From NCBI RefSeq assembly GCF_003202755.1, contig NZ_QGLK01000005.1:310001-374000 (forward strand): a DNA stretch of 64,000 nt, read 5' to 3'. The translations under genes were made by a program, and so were the position numbers. Below the pieces are notes generated by a model. It was not told where the DNA came from. It did no database searches and saw only the letters and a list, made by a program, of their open reading frames with translations. Each line of letters opens with the position of its first letter. Positions within the stretch are counted from its first letter, which is position 1. Positions 26,314 to 35,332 of the stretch are shown one piece after another. Source of the DNA: Bifidobacterium asteroides (GTDB lineage: Bacteria > Actinomycetota > Actinomycetes > Actinomycetales > Bifidobacteriaceae).

Positions 26314-27837
26314 GTGAGCATCCACATCGACCCGCGCCTGACTATCGGCACCATCAGCCCCTACCTGCACGGCCAGTTCATCGAATTCCTGGGAGAGTGC
26401 ATCGATCAGGGACTATGGGTGGGCACGGATTCCTCCATCCCCAACACAGACGGCATCCGTACGGATGCTCTCAAGGCACTCAAGGACCTCAAGCCACCCC
26501 TGCTGCGCTGGCCCGGAGGCTGCTATGCCGACACCTACCACTGGCGTCAGGGGGTCGGACCGCGCAATCAACGTCCGGTAGGATACAACGAGAACTTCGG
26601 CACCTACCAGCCTGACGGACATGGCTTCGGCACCGACGAATTTCTCCGTCTGTGCCAGGCCGTTGGAGCCGAACCCTGGATCAACGTGAACATGCTGAGT
26701 GGATCCGTGGCTGAAATGCGCGACTGGATGGAGTACTGCAACCGTCCATCGGGCACGGCCATGTCAGCCATGCGGGCCGCCAACGGTCACCCCTCCCCCT
26801 ATGGCGTGAAGTTCTGGGGTCTGGGGAACGAGCCCTGGGCTGGCGGGGGAACAATGACCCCGTCCATGTACGCGGACCGCTATCGGATGTTCGCCTCAGC
26901 AATGCCTACCTTTGCCGAAAACGGGGACCAGCCCCCAATGATCCAACCCATAGCCTGCGGCCCAGACGGAAACAAGCCTATGGAACGAGTGCGCTGGACC
27001 AGGGACTTCTTCCAGGCTTTGGCCCAGTACCGCCAGCCGCCCATCGCCGCCTACGACCTGCACTTCTACAACTGGAACATCGACCACCCCGACGACACTT
27101 CCACTCAGTTTGATCAGGACGGCTGGGATCGGGTGATTCAAGGCGCCCTTGAACTCGGTGAGGTCATCGACCAGCAGTGGGATCTGATGCAGGCCTGCCT
27201 GGCCACCATGCCCCAACCTGAGAGCACCATGGATTCCAGGCTGACAAGGGTCGACCTGGTCATGGGCGAATGGGGCAACTGGCATGGCGATGCCTTCACG
27301 GCTCGTCCGGCGCTCAGGCAGCAGGTGACCATGCGCGACGCGGTCACCTCGGCTCTGACGCTGGATATCCTTCAGTCCAGATGCGACAAGGTGTCCATGG
27401 CCTGCAATGCCCAGACCCTGAACGTCCTCAACTCGCTGATCCTGACCGAGGATGACGCCACCATACTGACCCCCAACTACGACGTCTTCATGATGTACCG
27501 GCGCCACCAAGGGGCCCGGGCGATCCAAAGCCTGCCAGAGGCCGACAAGCCAGCCCTGCACGTCTTTGCCTCAGTCAAGGACGGGCACATCATGGTGGAC
27601 CTGGTCAACGCCGACATGACCTCTGCCGTCGAAGCGGCACTGACCCTGCCCGAGCCTGTGCGTCCTGCGGGCATGCAGAGCCTTTCAGCACAGGATCCGC
27701 ATGCCTGCAACACCCGATCCGACCCGGACCAGGTCAGGGCTCGCCAGGTCGATGTCTCGGATATCCCTGAAGGACGTGAAATTACGGTCCGCCTGGATCC
27801 GGCCTCAGTGAACGTGCTCGATCTGGCCATGGTCTGA
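26314..27837 (+). CDS. Alpha-L-arabinofuranosidase, GH51 family
   Basis: 507 residues. The enzyme removes terminal arabinofuranose from arabinan, arabinoxylan or arabino-oligosaccharides. The start is GTG with AAGGAG before it. 'LHGQFIEFLGECID' and 'LRWPGGCYADTYHW' form the substrate pocket. The acid/base Glu lies in 'WGLGNEPWAGGG' (about residue 173), and the nucleophile is probably the Glu of 'VMGEWGNW' (about 319), a variant of the usual DEW motif. A beta-sandwich domain ends the protein. No signal peptide, so the enzyme is cytoplasmic and fits the transporter gene 12 bp upstream. Confidence 0.9.
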   Translation: MSIHIDPRLTIGTISPYLHGQFIEFLGECIDQGLWVGTDSSIPNTDGIRTDALKALKDLKPPLLRWPGGCYADTYHWRQGVGPRNQRPVGYNENFGTYQPDGHGFGTDEFLRLCQAVGAEPWINVNMLSGSVAEMRDWMEYCNRPSGTAMSAMRAANGHPSPYGVKFWGLGNEPWAGGGTMTPSMYADRYRMFASAMPTFAENGDQPPMIQPIACGPDGNKPMERVRWTRDFFQALAQYRQPPIAAYDLHFYNWNIDHPDDTSTQFDQDGWDRVIQGALELGEVIDQQWDLMQACLATMPQPESTMDSRLTRVDLVMGEWGNWHGDAFTARPALRQQVTMRDAVTSALTLDILQSRCDKVSMACNAQTLNVLNSLILTEDDATILTPNYDVFMMYRRHQGARAIQSLPEADKPALHVFASVKDGHIMVDLVNADMTSAVEAALTLPEPVRPAGMQSLSAQDPHACNTRSDPDQVRARQVDVSDIPEGREITVRLDPASVNVLDLAMV

Positions 27838-27930
27838 GAGGCAACAGCAGCAATCGGCGGATTGGACACCACGCCTGCAGTCCACCGATTCAAATCTACG
27901 ATCCAACCACATAAACAAACATATAAACCG

Positions 27931-27966
27931 CATGTGGCCGACCCCCCGAAAGAGGTCGGCCACATG
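27931..27966. terminator. Strong hairpin between convergent GH51 and ino1 genes
   Basis: A perfect 13-bp stem (CATGTGGCCGACC) closes a 10-nt loop. CTCTTATAT follows on the plus side and an A-rich stretch precedes it, consistent with a bidirectional terminator. Confidence 0.75.
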
Positions 27967-28006
27967 CTCTTATATCAGGCGCTTGACAGCGCTCGACTGA
28001 GTCTAC

Positions 28007-29149
28007 TCAGGCGTGCCAGACGTCCTTGCCGTTTTCCTTGGCGGCTTTGACATCGGCATCCAAGGCGCTCTCGTCGCCCTCCACCTTGCCAGCGATATAA
28101 TCCTCGACCAGCTGATGGGCCTCGTTGTCCTCATGCTGGACGGCAGGAGACTTCATGAAATAGGAGCTGGGTGCCAGCACTGGGCCGGCCAGATGACGGT
28201 CCAGGGCAATCTTGGCGGCACGCAGGGCGTCGATGACGATGCCAGCTGAGTTAGGCGAATCCCAGACCTCCAGCTTGTACTCCAGGTTCAGCGGGACATC
28301 ACCGAAGGTGGTGCCTTCCAGACGCACGAAGGCGAACTTGCGGTCATCCAGCCAGGCCACATAGTCGGAAGGACCGATGTGGACGTTGTGGGGATCCATG
28401 TCGTGAGGAACGATGGAGGTGACTGCACGGGTCTTGGAAACCTTCTTGGACTCCAGACGAGTACGCTGCAGCATGTTCATAAAGTCCATGTTGCCGCCCA
28501 CGTTCAGCTGGTAGGTGCGGTCCAGGCGCACACCGCGATCCTCGAAGAGGCGGGCCATGACCCTGTGGGTAATGGTGGCGCCCACCTGGCTCTTGATGTC
28601 GTCACCCACAATGGGTAGGCCGGCATCGCGGAACTTCTGGGCCCACTCAGGGTCGGAGGCGATGAAGACAGGCAGGCAGTTGACGAAGGCGCACCCGGCC
28701 TCGATAGCTGCGGTGGCGTAGGCCTTGTCGGCCTGCTCAGAGCCAACGGGCAGGTAGGAGACCAGCACGTCGACCTTCTTGTCGCGCAGGACCTGGGCCA
28801 CATCCACGGGTTCGGCATCCGACTCGGTGATCATCTTCTTGTAGTACTCGCCCAGCCCATCGCCGGTCGGCCCGCGCAGGACTTCCACGCCCTTGTTGGG
28901 AACGTCGCAGAACTTGTAGGTGTTGTTTTGCGAGGCGAAGATAGCCTCGCTCAGGTCCTTGCCGACCTTTAGAGAATCCACATCGAAGGCGGTCACGAAC
29001 TCCACGTCACGAATGCGGTAGCCACCGAAGTTGGCGTGCATGATGCCGGGGATCTTATCATCATCCTTGGCGTCCTTGTAATACTCGACTCCCTGTACCA
29101 GCGAGGAAGCGCAGTTGCCCACGCCCGCTATAGCTACACGGATGCTCAT
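28007..29149 (-). CDS. ino1: Inositol-3-phosphate synthase (actinobacterial type)
   Basis: 380 residues. Converts glucose 6-phosphate to myo-inositol 1-phosphate using NAD, the entry to phosphatidylinositol lipids and related compounds. The Rossmann loop is '[16 protein letters not shown]' (residues 5-20). '[15 protein letters not shown]', '[15 protein letters not shown]' and '[11 protein letters not shown]' are the catalytic-core signatures. The length matches the short actinobacterial enzymes, not the 500-residue eukaryotic ones. AGAGGAG precedes the ATG. It is divergent from the penicillin-binding-protein gene. Confidence 0.93.
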   Translation of the reverse strand: MSIRVAIAGVGNCASSLVQGVEYYKDAKDDDKIPGIMHANFGGYRIRDVEFVTAFDVDSLKVGKDLSEAIFASQNNTYKFCDVPNKGVEVLRGPTGDGLGEYYKKMITESDAEPVDVAQVLRDKKVDVLVSYLPVGSEQADKAYATAAIEAGCAFVNCLPVFIASDPEWAQKFRDAGLPIVGDDIKSQVGATITHRVMARLFEDRGVRLDRTYQLNVGGNMDFMNMLQRTRLESKKVSKTRAVTSIVPHDMDPHNVHIGPSDYVAWLDDRKFAFVRLEGTTFGDVPLNLEYKLEVWDSPNSAGIVIDALRAAKIALDRHLAGPVLAPSSYFMKSPAVQHEDNEAHQLVEDYIAGKVEGDESALDADVKAAKENGKDVWHA

Positions 29150-29342
29150 ACAAACTCCTCTGATTTACTGAGTTATTCCAACCTAAGCATACCTTCTTCC
29201 AATGGAAAGCATGAATGGAATTGAACCGTACCTTCGCACTCAGTAACAGAACTCGCTTCGAAAAGGGTGCAAACGTACGAAAATGATGAACGTTCAGCCC
29301 TAGGTCGAACAGTTTTCAGCCCTGCCGGATAGCGTGGTTGGC

Positions 29343-31604
29343 ATGGCCAATCAGACTCGTTCAGTCAGTTCGACCTCGCCCGCACGCAGGACCCAGTCCG
29401 GAGCGCGTGGCGGCAGGAATCGCGCCGACAGGCTCACCTCGCGGCATGCCGACCGGAATCACCGGGGCGGCGGACCCCGTCGCGGGCGGCCCCACAAGTC
29501 ACATCGTGTGCTTAAGTGGACCTTGGCCCTGTTGGGACTGGTGCTGGTCGCTGGGGCGGCAGCCTTCGCATACCTATATCTGACCACTGAAATCATCCCA
29601 CCGGAGAAGCAAGCTCTGGCGCAAAAGACAACGGTCTACTATGCGGACGGCACCACCCCCATCGGAACCTATGCCAATCAAAACCGTGAGATCATCAACT
29701 GCGCGGTCCTGCCCAAGTATGTAGGCAATGCGGTCGTCGCCTCGGAGAACCGCACCTTCTACAAGGACAACGGCATCGATCTCAAAGGCATCAGCCGAGC
29801 GCTCTTGAACAACGTGACCAAGGGCACCCGTCAGGGCGGATCCACCATCACCCAGCAGTATGCCGAGCGCTACTATCTGGGCGAGACTACCTCCTACAAG
29901 GGCAAGCTGCGCGAGGCCATTCTTTCCTTGAAGATTTCCAGGACAGAGGATAAAGACACGGTTCTGTGCAACTATCTCAACACCATCTACTTCGGCCGTG
30001 GCGCTTACGGGATCCAGGCCGCCGCCCAAAACTACTTCGGCAAGGACGCCAAGGATCTGACCATGCCTGAGTCGGCCATGCTGGCTGGCATCATCCCGGC
30101 CCCTACCTCCTGGGATCCGGCGGTCAACCCCAAGCAGGCCGAGTCGCGCTTCCACCGCGTGCTGGCCATCATGGAGGAGGACCACTACATCAGCCATCAG
30201 GACCGAGCCGGCGCTCAAATGCCGCAGACCATCAAATACATGCCGCAGAACGTCTACCAGGGACCCAACGGCTACCTGCTGCGCATGGTCCGCAACGAGC
30301 TGTCCTCCGGCAAAAAGGCACCCTTCACCGCGGACGACCTGGACACGGGCGGCTACCGGATTATCACCACCATCCAAAAGGACAAGCAGGATCTGATGTT
30401 CCAAGTGGCCAGTCCGTCCACAGGCAACAAGCATCTGCCGCCCACCCTGCAGATCGGGGGGCTCTCGGTCGACCCTAAAACCGGGGCCATCATCTCCCTG
30501 TACGCCGGTGACGACTACCTGACCCACCAGCTCAACAACGTGGATCAAGCAACCTTCCAGGTCGGTTCGACCATGAAGGCCTACACGCTCTTGGGCGCCA
30601 TCCAGGACGGGGTCAGCCTGAACACGGTCTTCAATGGCAATTCACCTCGTACCTTCTCCAGCGTAGGCAAGTCCGTCGCTAACGCCGGGAATGTCAGCTA
30701 CGGGTACATCAACCTCTATTCCGCATTCGCCAACTCGGTAAACACGGTCTTCATGGACCTTGGCGAACACGTGACCTCACGCAAGGTTGCCCAAGTGGCC
30801 CACACGGCCGGCATCACCGGGAAGATCGACGATACGACCACTTTTGACACCCTGGGAGTAGACGCCCTCACGGTCTATGACGTGACCCAGGGCTACGCCA
30901 CCCTGGCCAACGGGGGACAACGACCCAAGCTGCACCTGGTGGCTCAGGTCAAGGATGCCAAGGATCAGGAGCTCTATACGGCTGCAATCCAGTCGGATCA
31001 GGTCTTCAACGCCGAACAGGTGGCTCTGCTGCAGAAGGCCATGACCACCACGGTCCAGCGTGGCACTGCATCCTACGCACGTTCCCTGGGGCGGCCCATC
31101 GCCGGCAAGACCGGCACGGCCAATGACCAGACGGCCATCTCCTTCATCGGATTCACCCCCTCGCTTCTGACCACCTTCGCCATCTGGAACCAGGGACAGG
31201 ACGGCAGCGCCCTGAAGGTTCCGGACCGCTATCAAAACGACTTCTATACGGTCCAGCTCTTCACCCAGTACATGAAGTCGGCCCTGGGCAACAGTCCAAT
31301 AGAGCGTTTCCCAGACGCTGAGGACCATGGCAAGGTCGGTGGCCCAGAAGGCAACTGGGGCAGCGGATCCTGGAAGAGCAGCAATTCGTACAGGCCCAAC
31401 CGCGAATACTCATATGGATACTCATATGCACCCCAGCAGCGCTACCAGCGCCAGAACTCCGAACAGGGGCAGTCCGGATCCGGCAGCGGCTCGGGGGCTG
31501 GTACCGGAGGCGGGACAGAGAACGACAGCAACAGCGGCACCGTGGAGGGCGGTGACAAAGGCAGTACTCAGGGCAATTCCGAGGGTGAACCATCCCAGCA
31601 ATAA
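29343..31604 (+). CDS. Class A penicillin-binding protein (transglycosylase/transpeptidase)
   Basis: 753 residues. A basic N-terminus and one helix (about 58-80) anchor it in the membrane. The GT51 glycosyltransferase follows: 'VASENRTFYKDNGIDLKGI' carries the catalytic Glu, then 'QGGSTITQQYAERYYLG' and 'RAYGIQAAA'-like 'RGAYGIQAAAQNYFGK'. The transpeptidase has 'GSTMKAY' (nucleophile Ser in SxxK), 'SVN' and 'GKTGTAN'. It polymerises and crosslinks peptidoglycan. The C-terminal 110 residues are a disordered Gly/Ser/Gln tail. A GTG at 29334 is an alternative start; neither has a clear ribosome site. Confidence 0.92.
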   Translation: MANQTRSVSSTSPARRTQSGARGGRNRADRLTSRHADRNHRGGGPRRGRPHKSHRVLKWTLALLGLVLVAGAAAFAYLYLTTEIIPPEKQALAQKTTVYYADGTTPIGTYANQNREIINCAVLPKYVGNAVVASENRTFYKDNGIDLKGISRALLNNVTKGTRQGGSTITQQYAERYYLGETTSYKGKLREAILSLKISRTEDKDTVLCNYLNTIYFGRGAYGIQAAAQNYFGKDAKDLTMPESAMLAGIIPAPTSWDPAVNPKQAESRFHRVLAIMEEDHYISHQDRAGAQMPQTIKYMPQNVYQGPNGYLLRMVRNELSSGKKAPFTADDLDTGGYRIITTIQKDKQDLMFQVASPSTGNKHLPPTLQIGGLSVDPKTGAIISLYAGDDYLTHQLNNVDQATFQVGSTMKAYTLLGAIQDGVSLNTVFNGNSPRTFSSVGKSVANAGNVSYGYINLYSAFANSVNTVFMDLGEHVTSRKVAQVAHTAGITGKIDDTTTFDTLGVDALTVYDVTQGYATLANGGQRPKLHLVAQVKDAKDQELYTAAIQSDQVFNAEQVALLQKAMTTTVQRGTASYARSLGRPIAGKTGTANDQTAISFIGFTPSLLTTFAIWNQGQDGSALKVPDRYQNDFYTVQLFTQYMKSALGNSPIERFPDAEDHGKVGGPEGNWGSGSWKSSNSYRPNREYSYGYSYAPQQRYQRQNSEQGQSGSGSGSGAGTGGGTENDSNSGTVEGGDKGSTQGNSEGEPSQQ

Positions 31605-31620
31605 ACCAATCCAGACAATT

Positions 31621-31660
31621 AGGTCCGATCCGGGCATAGCTGTGCGTCCGGATCGGACCT
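31621..31660. terminator. Hairpin between convergent PBP and leuA genes
   Basis: A perfect 13-bp stem (AGGTCCGATCCGG) with a 14-nt loop lies in the 71-bp gap between the two stop codons. There is no T-run on either side. Confidence 0.65.
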
Positions 31661-31675
31661 GGAGGACTGGAGCCT

Positions 31676-33586
31676 TCAGCCGCGCTGGAAGCGGTTGAGT
31701 GCCGAGATGATGGCCTTGAGGGAGCTGGTAGAGATGGACGAATCGATGCCCACGCCCCAGATCACCCGGGACCTGGCTGGTTCGCCCACCTGGCATTCCA
31801 CATAGGAAGCCGCCAATGCATCGGTGCCGGCGGTCATGGCATGCTCGGCGTAGTCCAGGACCGAGACGGTCTGATCCAGGGACTTGAGCGCATTCAAGAA
31901 GGCCGCGATTGGACCATTCCCATGTCCTTGAACACGCCGCCTCACCTCTGGGTCGCCCGGGGCAAGCCCCCGATCCAGCAGGGTGGCATCAAGAACGGTG
32001 TCGGATCCGTCCTCGCCGGAGGTGACTGCAACATTCAGCAGCTTGAAGCGTCCCCACTGGCGCAGGGTCTCGTCGCGCTGATCCGCCATGGACTCGCCGC
32101 CGACCACGCTCCCGCCAGCCTCCACGGGCAGGTACTCGTCCTTGAAGAGCCGCCAGATGTCGGCATCTTTGACCTCGCGCTTGGTCCTGTCGGCATAGCT
32201 CTGGACCAGCCGTTCGAACTCCACCTGGAGACGCTTGGGCAGGTCCAGATGATGGTTGGCCTTGAGCAGGTAAGCCATGCCGCCTTTGCCCGACTGGGAG
32301 TTGACCCGGATGATGGCCTCGTAGTTGCCACCCACATCCTTGGGATCGATGGGCAGATAGGGCACCAGCCAAAGGAAGTCGTCAGGGTTGGCGTTGGCGC
32401 GCAGGGCCGCCTGCTGCCGGGCGTCCAGACCCTTCTTGATGGCATCCTGGTGGGAGCCGGAGAAGGCCGTAAAGACGAAGTTGCCGACGTAGGGGTGCCG
32501 CTCGGAGACGGCGATCTGGTTGCAGTACTCCACCGTCCGACGGATGCCGGGCATGTCGGAGAAGTCCAGTTGGGGATCGATCCCCTGGACCAGCAGGTTC
32601 AGCCCCACCGTGCAAATGTCGACGTTGCCGGTGCGCTCACCATTGCCCAGCAGGCAGCCCTCCACCCGGTCAGCCCCGGCCAGCAGACTGAGCTCGGTGG
32701 CAGCCACGGCCATACCCTCGTCGTTGTGGGGGTGCAGGGAGAGCACCACCGCATCCCGGTCCTTGAGGTTGGTGGATATGTACTCCACTTCGTCGGCGAA
32801 TACGTTGGGGGTGGTCATCTCCACGGTGTTAGGCAGGTTGATGATCATGGGATGCTCAGGCGTAGGCCGGATCACATCGATGACCGCATTGCAGACCTCC
32901 AGGGAATACTCTGGCTCGGCACCGGAGAAGGACTCGGGCGAGTACTCATAGGAAAGATCAGTGCCCCCGGCATCGGCCTCCAGAGAGCGGCAGAGTTCGG
33001 CCGCGTCGGTGGCCAGCTTCTTGATCCCGGCCTTGTCCTTATGGAAGACGACCTCCCGCTGCAGAACCGAGACCGAGTTATAGAAGTGGACCACGGCCCT
33101 CTTGGCTCCACGCAGGGCCTCATAGGTGCGACGAATCAGATGTTCGCGAGCCTGGGTCAGGACCACGATAGTCACATCGTCGGGAATCAGCTCACGCTCT
33201 ATCAGAAGGCGGATGAAGTCGTAATCGGTCTCGGAGGCCGAGGGGAAGCCCACCTCGATCTCCTTGAAGCCCATGGAGATCAGCAGATTCCAGAATCTCA
33301 GCTTGCGCTCGGAATCCATGGGGTCGACCAGGGCCTGGTTGCCGTCGCGAAGATCCACCGAACACCAGCGGGGCGCCCGCTTCAGGGTCTTGCCCGGCCA
33401 GGTACGCTGCGGATAGTCAAAGGGAACCTGCTTGTTGTAGGCCACATATTTGTTGTAGGGCATGGCACTGGGCTTCTGCGGCGAACCCACAAACCTGGGG
33501 GGAGGCAGCAGCAGGTCGTTGTTCCCTCCATTGGACGCAGCGGCCTGGGCCGCAAGATCAAACACGGATGCACGATCCTGATCCAT
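31676..33586 (-). CDS. leuA: 2-isopropylmalate synthase
   Basis: 636 residues. Condenses acetyl-CoA and 2-ketoisovalerate, the first step of leucine synthesis. The HMGL-like TIM barrel starts at about residue 70 with 'WCSVDLRDGNQALVDPM' (metal and substrate Asp/Arg), followed by 'KEIEVGFPSASETD', 'SLHPHNDEGMAVA' (metal His-x-His) and 'GNGERTGNVD'. The C-terminal 130 residues form the LeuA allosteric domain that senses leucine. Length and the N-terminal extension match the actinobacterial long form. AAGGAGGAGAG precedes the ATG. I looked for a leucine-rich leader peptide in the 254 bp upstream and found none. Confidence 0.95.
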   Translation of the reverse strand: MDQDRASVFDLAAQAAASNGGNNDLLLPPPRFVGSPQKPSAMPYNKYVAYNKQVPFDYPQRTWPGKTLKRAPRWCSVDLRDGNQALVDPMDSERKLRFWNLLISMGFKEIEVGFPSASETDYDFIRLLIERELIPDDVTIVVLTQAREHLIRRTYEALRGAKRAVVHFYNSVSVLQREVVFHKDKAGIKKLATDAAELCRSLEADAGGTDLSYEYSPESFSGAEPEYSLEVCNAVIDVIRPTPEHPMIINLPNTVEMTTPNVFADEVEYISTNLKDRDAVVLSLHPHNDEGMAVAATELSLLAGADRVEGCLLGNGERTGNVDICTVGLNLLVQGIDPQLDFSDMPGIRRTVEYCNQIAVSERHPYVGNFVFTAFSGSHQDAIKKGLDARQQAALRANANPDDFLWLVPYLPIDPKDVGGNYEAIIRVNSQSGKGGMAYLLKANHHLDLPKRLQVEFERLVQSYADRTKREVKDADIWRLFKDEYLPVEAGGSVVGGESMADQRDETLRQWGRFKLLNVAVTSGEDGSDTVLDATLLDRGLAPGDPEVRRRVQGHGNGPIAAFLNALKSLDQTVSVLDYAEHAMTAGTDALAASYVECQVGEPARSRVIWGVGIDSSISTSSLKAIISALNRFQRG

Positions 33587-33840
33587 CTCTCCTCCTTCTT
33601 TCGTTCGTCGGAAACCGCAATATCACCCGGCCATGGGTGCTCGGACAGGCCGAAACCGTACCGGGGGTGCCATTATTTTACCGGAGGAGAGCTAGGACAT
33701 GCGGTCCGGGTCCGCATTACGACGCAGAGGAAGGCGAGGGCACACAGTCTTGCATAATTCGCAAGGTTACCCAAGTTGCAAACACCAGACGATGCAAGCA
33801 CTGACAGAGTGCTCACTGCATAAGATTCAGTTGAAGAGAT

Positions 33841-34461
33841 TCACTGGAAGAGTGAGACGCCACGACGGCCCTCGCAGTAGGCGTTGCCCAGCCAGGTGTG
33901 CCGTGAGTTGGGCCAGACCGAGCCCAGACGGGGGGCGTTCTGGCTCATCCAGATGCTGGGCACGCGTCCATCGGCGCTGTGGGAACCCAGCAGGTTGAAG
34001 CCGTTCTTGACCGCCAGCCAGTCGGGATGCTGGGTGGCTATGGCCAGGCCCTCCTCCAAGGTCAGAGGGAGACGGTCGTCTGAGTCGATCAGCTTGCGGG
34101 CCACGTCCGGCTCGCGGTTGGTGTAGCAGGTCCCGGTGTGCGGTTCCAGGACGATGTAAAAGGGTCCCTCGGGCGGCTCGAACCCGTTCTGCGGCAGGAA
34201 GCTGGCAATGTCGCGCGGAGGCATAGTGGTAAAGCCAGCCATGCGATTGATGCTGGTCCGGGCGATCAGCGACTCAGGCGAGACCAGCTCCCTTGTAGGG
34301 ATGAGCAGGATCTGCTCACCCAGCTCAGTGGACTCCAACGCGGAGATCAGGGGCTGAGCCAAAGCTCTGAAGGCGGCGGCGCTGATGTCCGCCACATCCG
34401 GATAGCCCAAGGCCACGATCCGATCCAGTTGCCGCTTCACTTCTTGGGAAGATCTGGTCAT
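33841..34461 (-). CDS. DUF5701-like protein
   Basis: 206 residues. The end 'APRLGSVWPNSRHTWLGNAYCEGRRG' and the middle 'GFTTMPPRDIASFLP' resemble an actinobacterial family of unknown function (DUF5701, from memory). No transmembrane segment or catalytic motif is evident. It lies 254 bp upstream of leuA on the same strand and starts next to, but separately from, the end of the ula-like cluster. I cannot propose a function. Confidence 0.6.
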   Translation of the reverse strand: MTRSSQEVKRQLDRIVALGYPDVADISAAAFRALAQPLISALESTELGEQILLIPTRELVSPESLIARTSINRMAGFTTMPPRDIASFLPQNGFEPPEGPFYIVLEPHTGTCYTNREPDVARKLIDSDDRLPLTLEEGLAIATQHPDWLAVKNGFNLLGSHSADGRVPSIWMSQNAPRLGSVWPNSRHTWLGNAYCEGRRGVSLFQ

Positions 34462-34545
34462 GGCCTCCAGTCTAATTCGAATCTGCTACGACAAGCACCC
34501 GCACTGTCTACACCCGCATGCCGAGGCGAGGCACTGTACTCAGAT

Positions 34546-35238
34546 TCAGTGCTGGCCGTACACGTGCTGGTATCGGTCGTTCAGACTGGCCACATCCTCG
34601 TCGGACAGGGGCACAGGCGTACCGATCTGCTCAGCGGCCCATACCGTACGCGCCACTTCCTCCGTCATCGCCGCTGCCTTCACCGCAGCTTCGGCATCCG
34701 CACCGACAGTGAAGGGGCCATGATTGCGCATGAGCACCGCGGGGCAGCCCGGATTCTCCGCCAGGGTCTCGACCACCCCACGACCTATCTGATCCGAACC
34801 GATCAAGGCGAAGGGACCCACCGGCACTGGACCGCCGAATTCGTCACCCATCATTGTCAATACGCACGGAATTGGCCGGCCCACTGCGGCAAAGGCCGTC
34901 GCATAAGTGGAATGTGTATGCACCACGCCAAACACTTCAGGCATGTGCCGGTAGATGTAGGCATGCGAAAACACATCCGAGGAGGGTGCGGCAGATCCGT
35001 CCACCACATGCCCCTCAAGATCCGTAACCACCATTGATTCCGGTGTCAACTGCTCATAGCGCACCCCGGATGGCTTGATCACCAGCAAGTCGGCTGAATG
35101 CAGACGCTGTGAGACATTCCCCGCCGTCCACACCACCAGCCCCCACTTGATCAACTGCGCATGCAGGGCAGCAACATGCTCACGGACCAGACCTACTTCG
35201 ACACGTACCTCGTCAGGGAAATCAGCCAAGGACGTCAT
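34546..35238 (-). CDS. UlaF/AraD-like sugar-phosphate 4-epimerase
   Basis: 230 residues from the ATG at 35238; an ATG at 35253 is an alternative and the frame opens artificially further up, over the MFS gene. It is a class II aldolase/epimerase fold with 'TAGNVSQR' (phosphate loop), 'VIKPSGV', 'PSSDVFSHAYIY', the zinc ligands 'HTHS' (H95, H97 region) and 'RNHGPF'. The length equals L-ribulose-5-phosphate 4-epimerase (231). It would turn L-ribulose 5-phosphate into D-xylulose 5-phosphate. L-fuculose-phosphate-aldolase-like activity cannot be excluded from sequence alone. It is the last gene of a six-gene cluster, 94 bp after the permease. Confidence 0.85.
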   Translation of the reverse strand: MTSLADFPDEVRVEVGLVREHVAALHAQLIKWGLVVWTAGNVSQRLHSADLLVIKPSGVRYEQLTPESMVVTDLEGHVVDGSAAPSSDVFSHAYIYRHMPEVFGVVHTHSTYATAFAAVGRPIPCVLTMMGDEFGGPVPVGPFALIGSDQIGRGVVETLAENPGCPAVLMRNHGPFTVGADAEAAVKAAAMTEEVARTVWAAEQIGTPVPLSDEDVASLNDRYQHVYGQH

Positions 35239-35332
35239 AAGAACCACCACCATTTCCAATATGGGGCCGACCCTCCCTGCGAAAAGCCGGCCCGGTTTGC
35301 TTACCTGCGCGTGCAGACCATGCTGCGCATCC

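Noticed and set aside
31841-33757. 638-codon plus-strand open frame over leuA
   Set aside because: It is the reverse-strand shadow of an unambiguous leuA; the translation is Gly/Val/His/Leu-rich without any family motif and has no ribosome site.
33587-33840. Leucine attenuator or T-box in front of leuA
   Set aside because: A short frame (16 codons) exists but contains no leucine codons and has no ribosome site; no T-box motif or terminator/antiterminator pair is visible.
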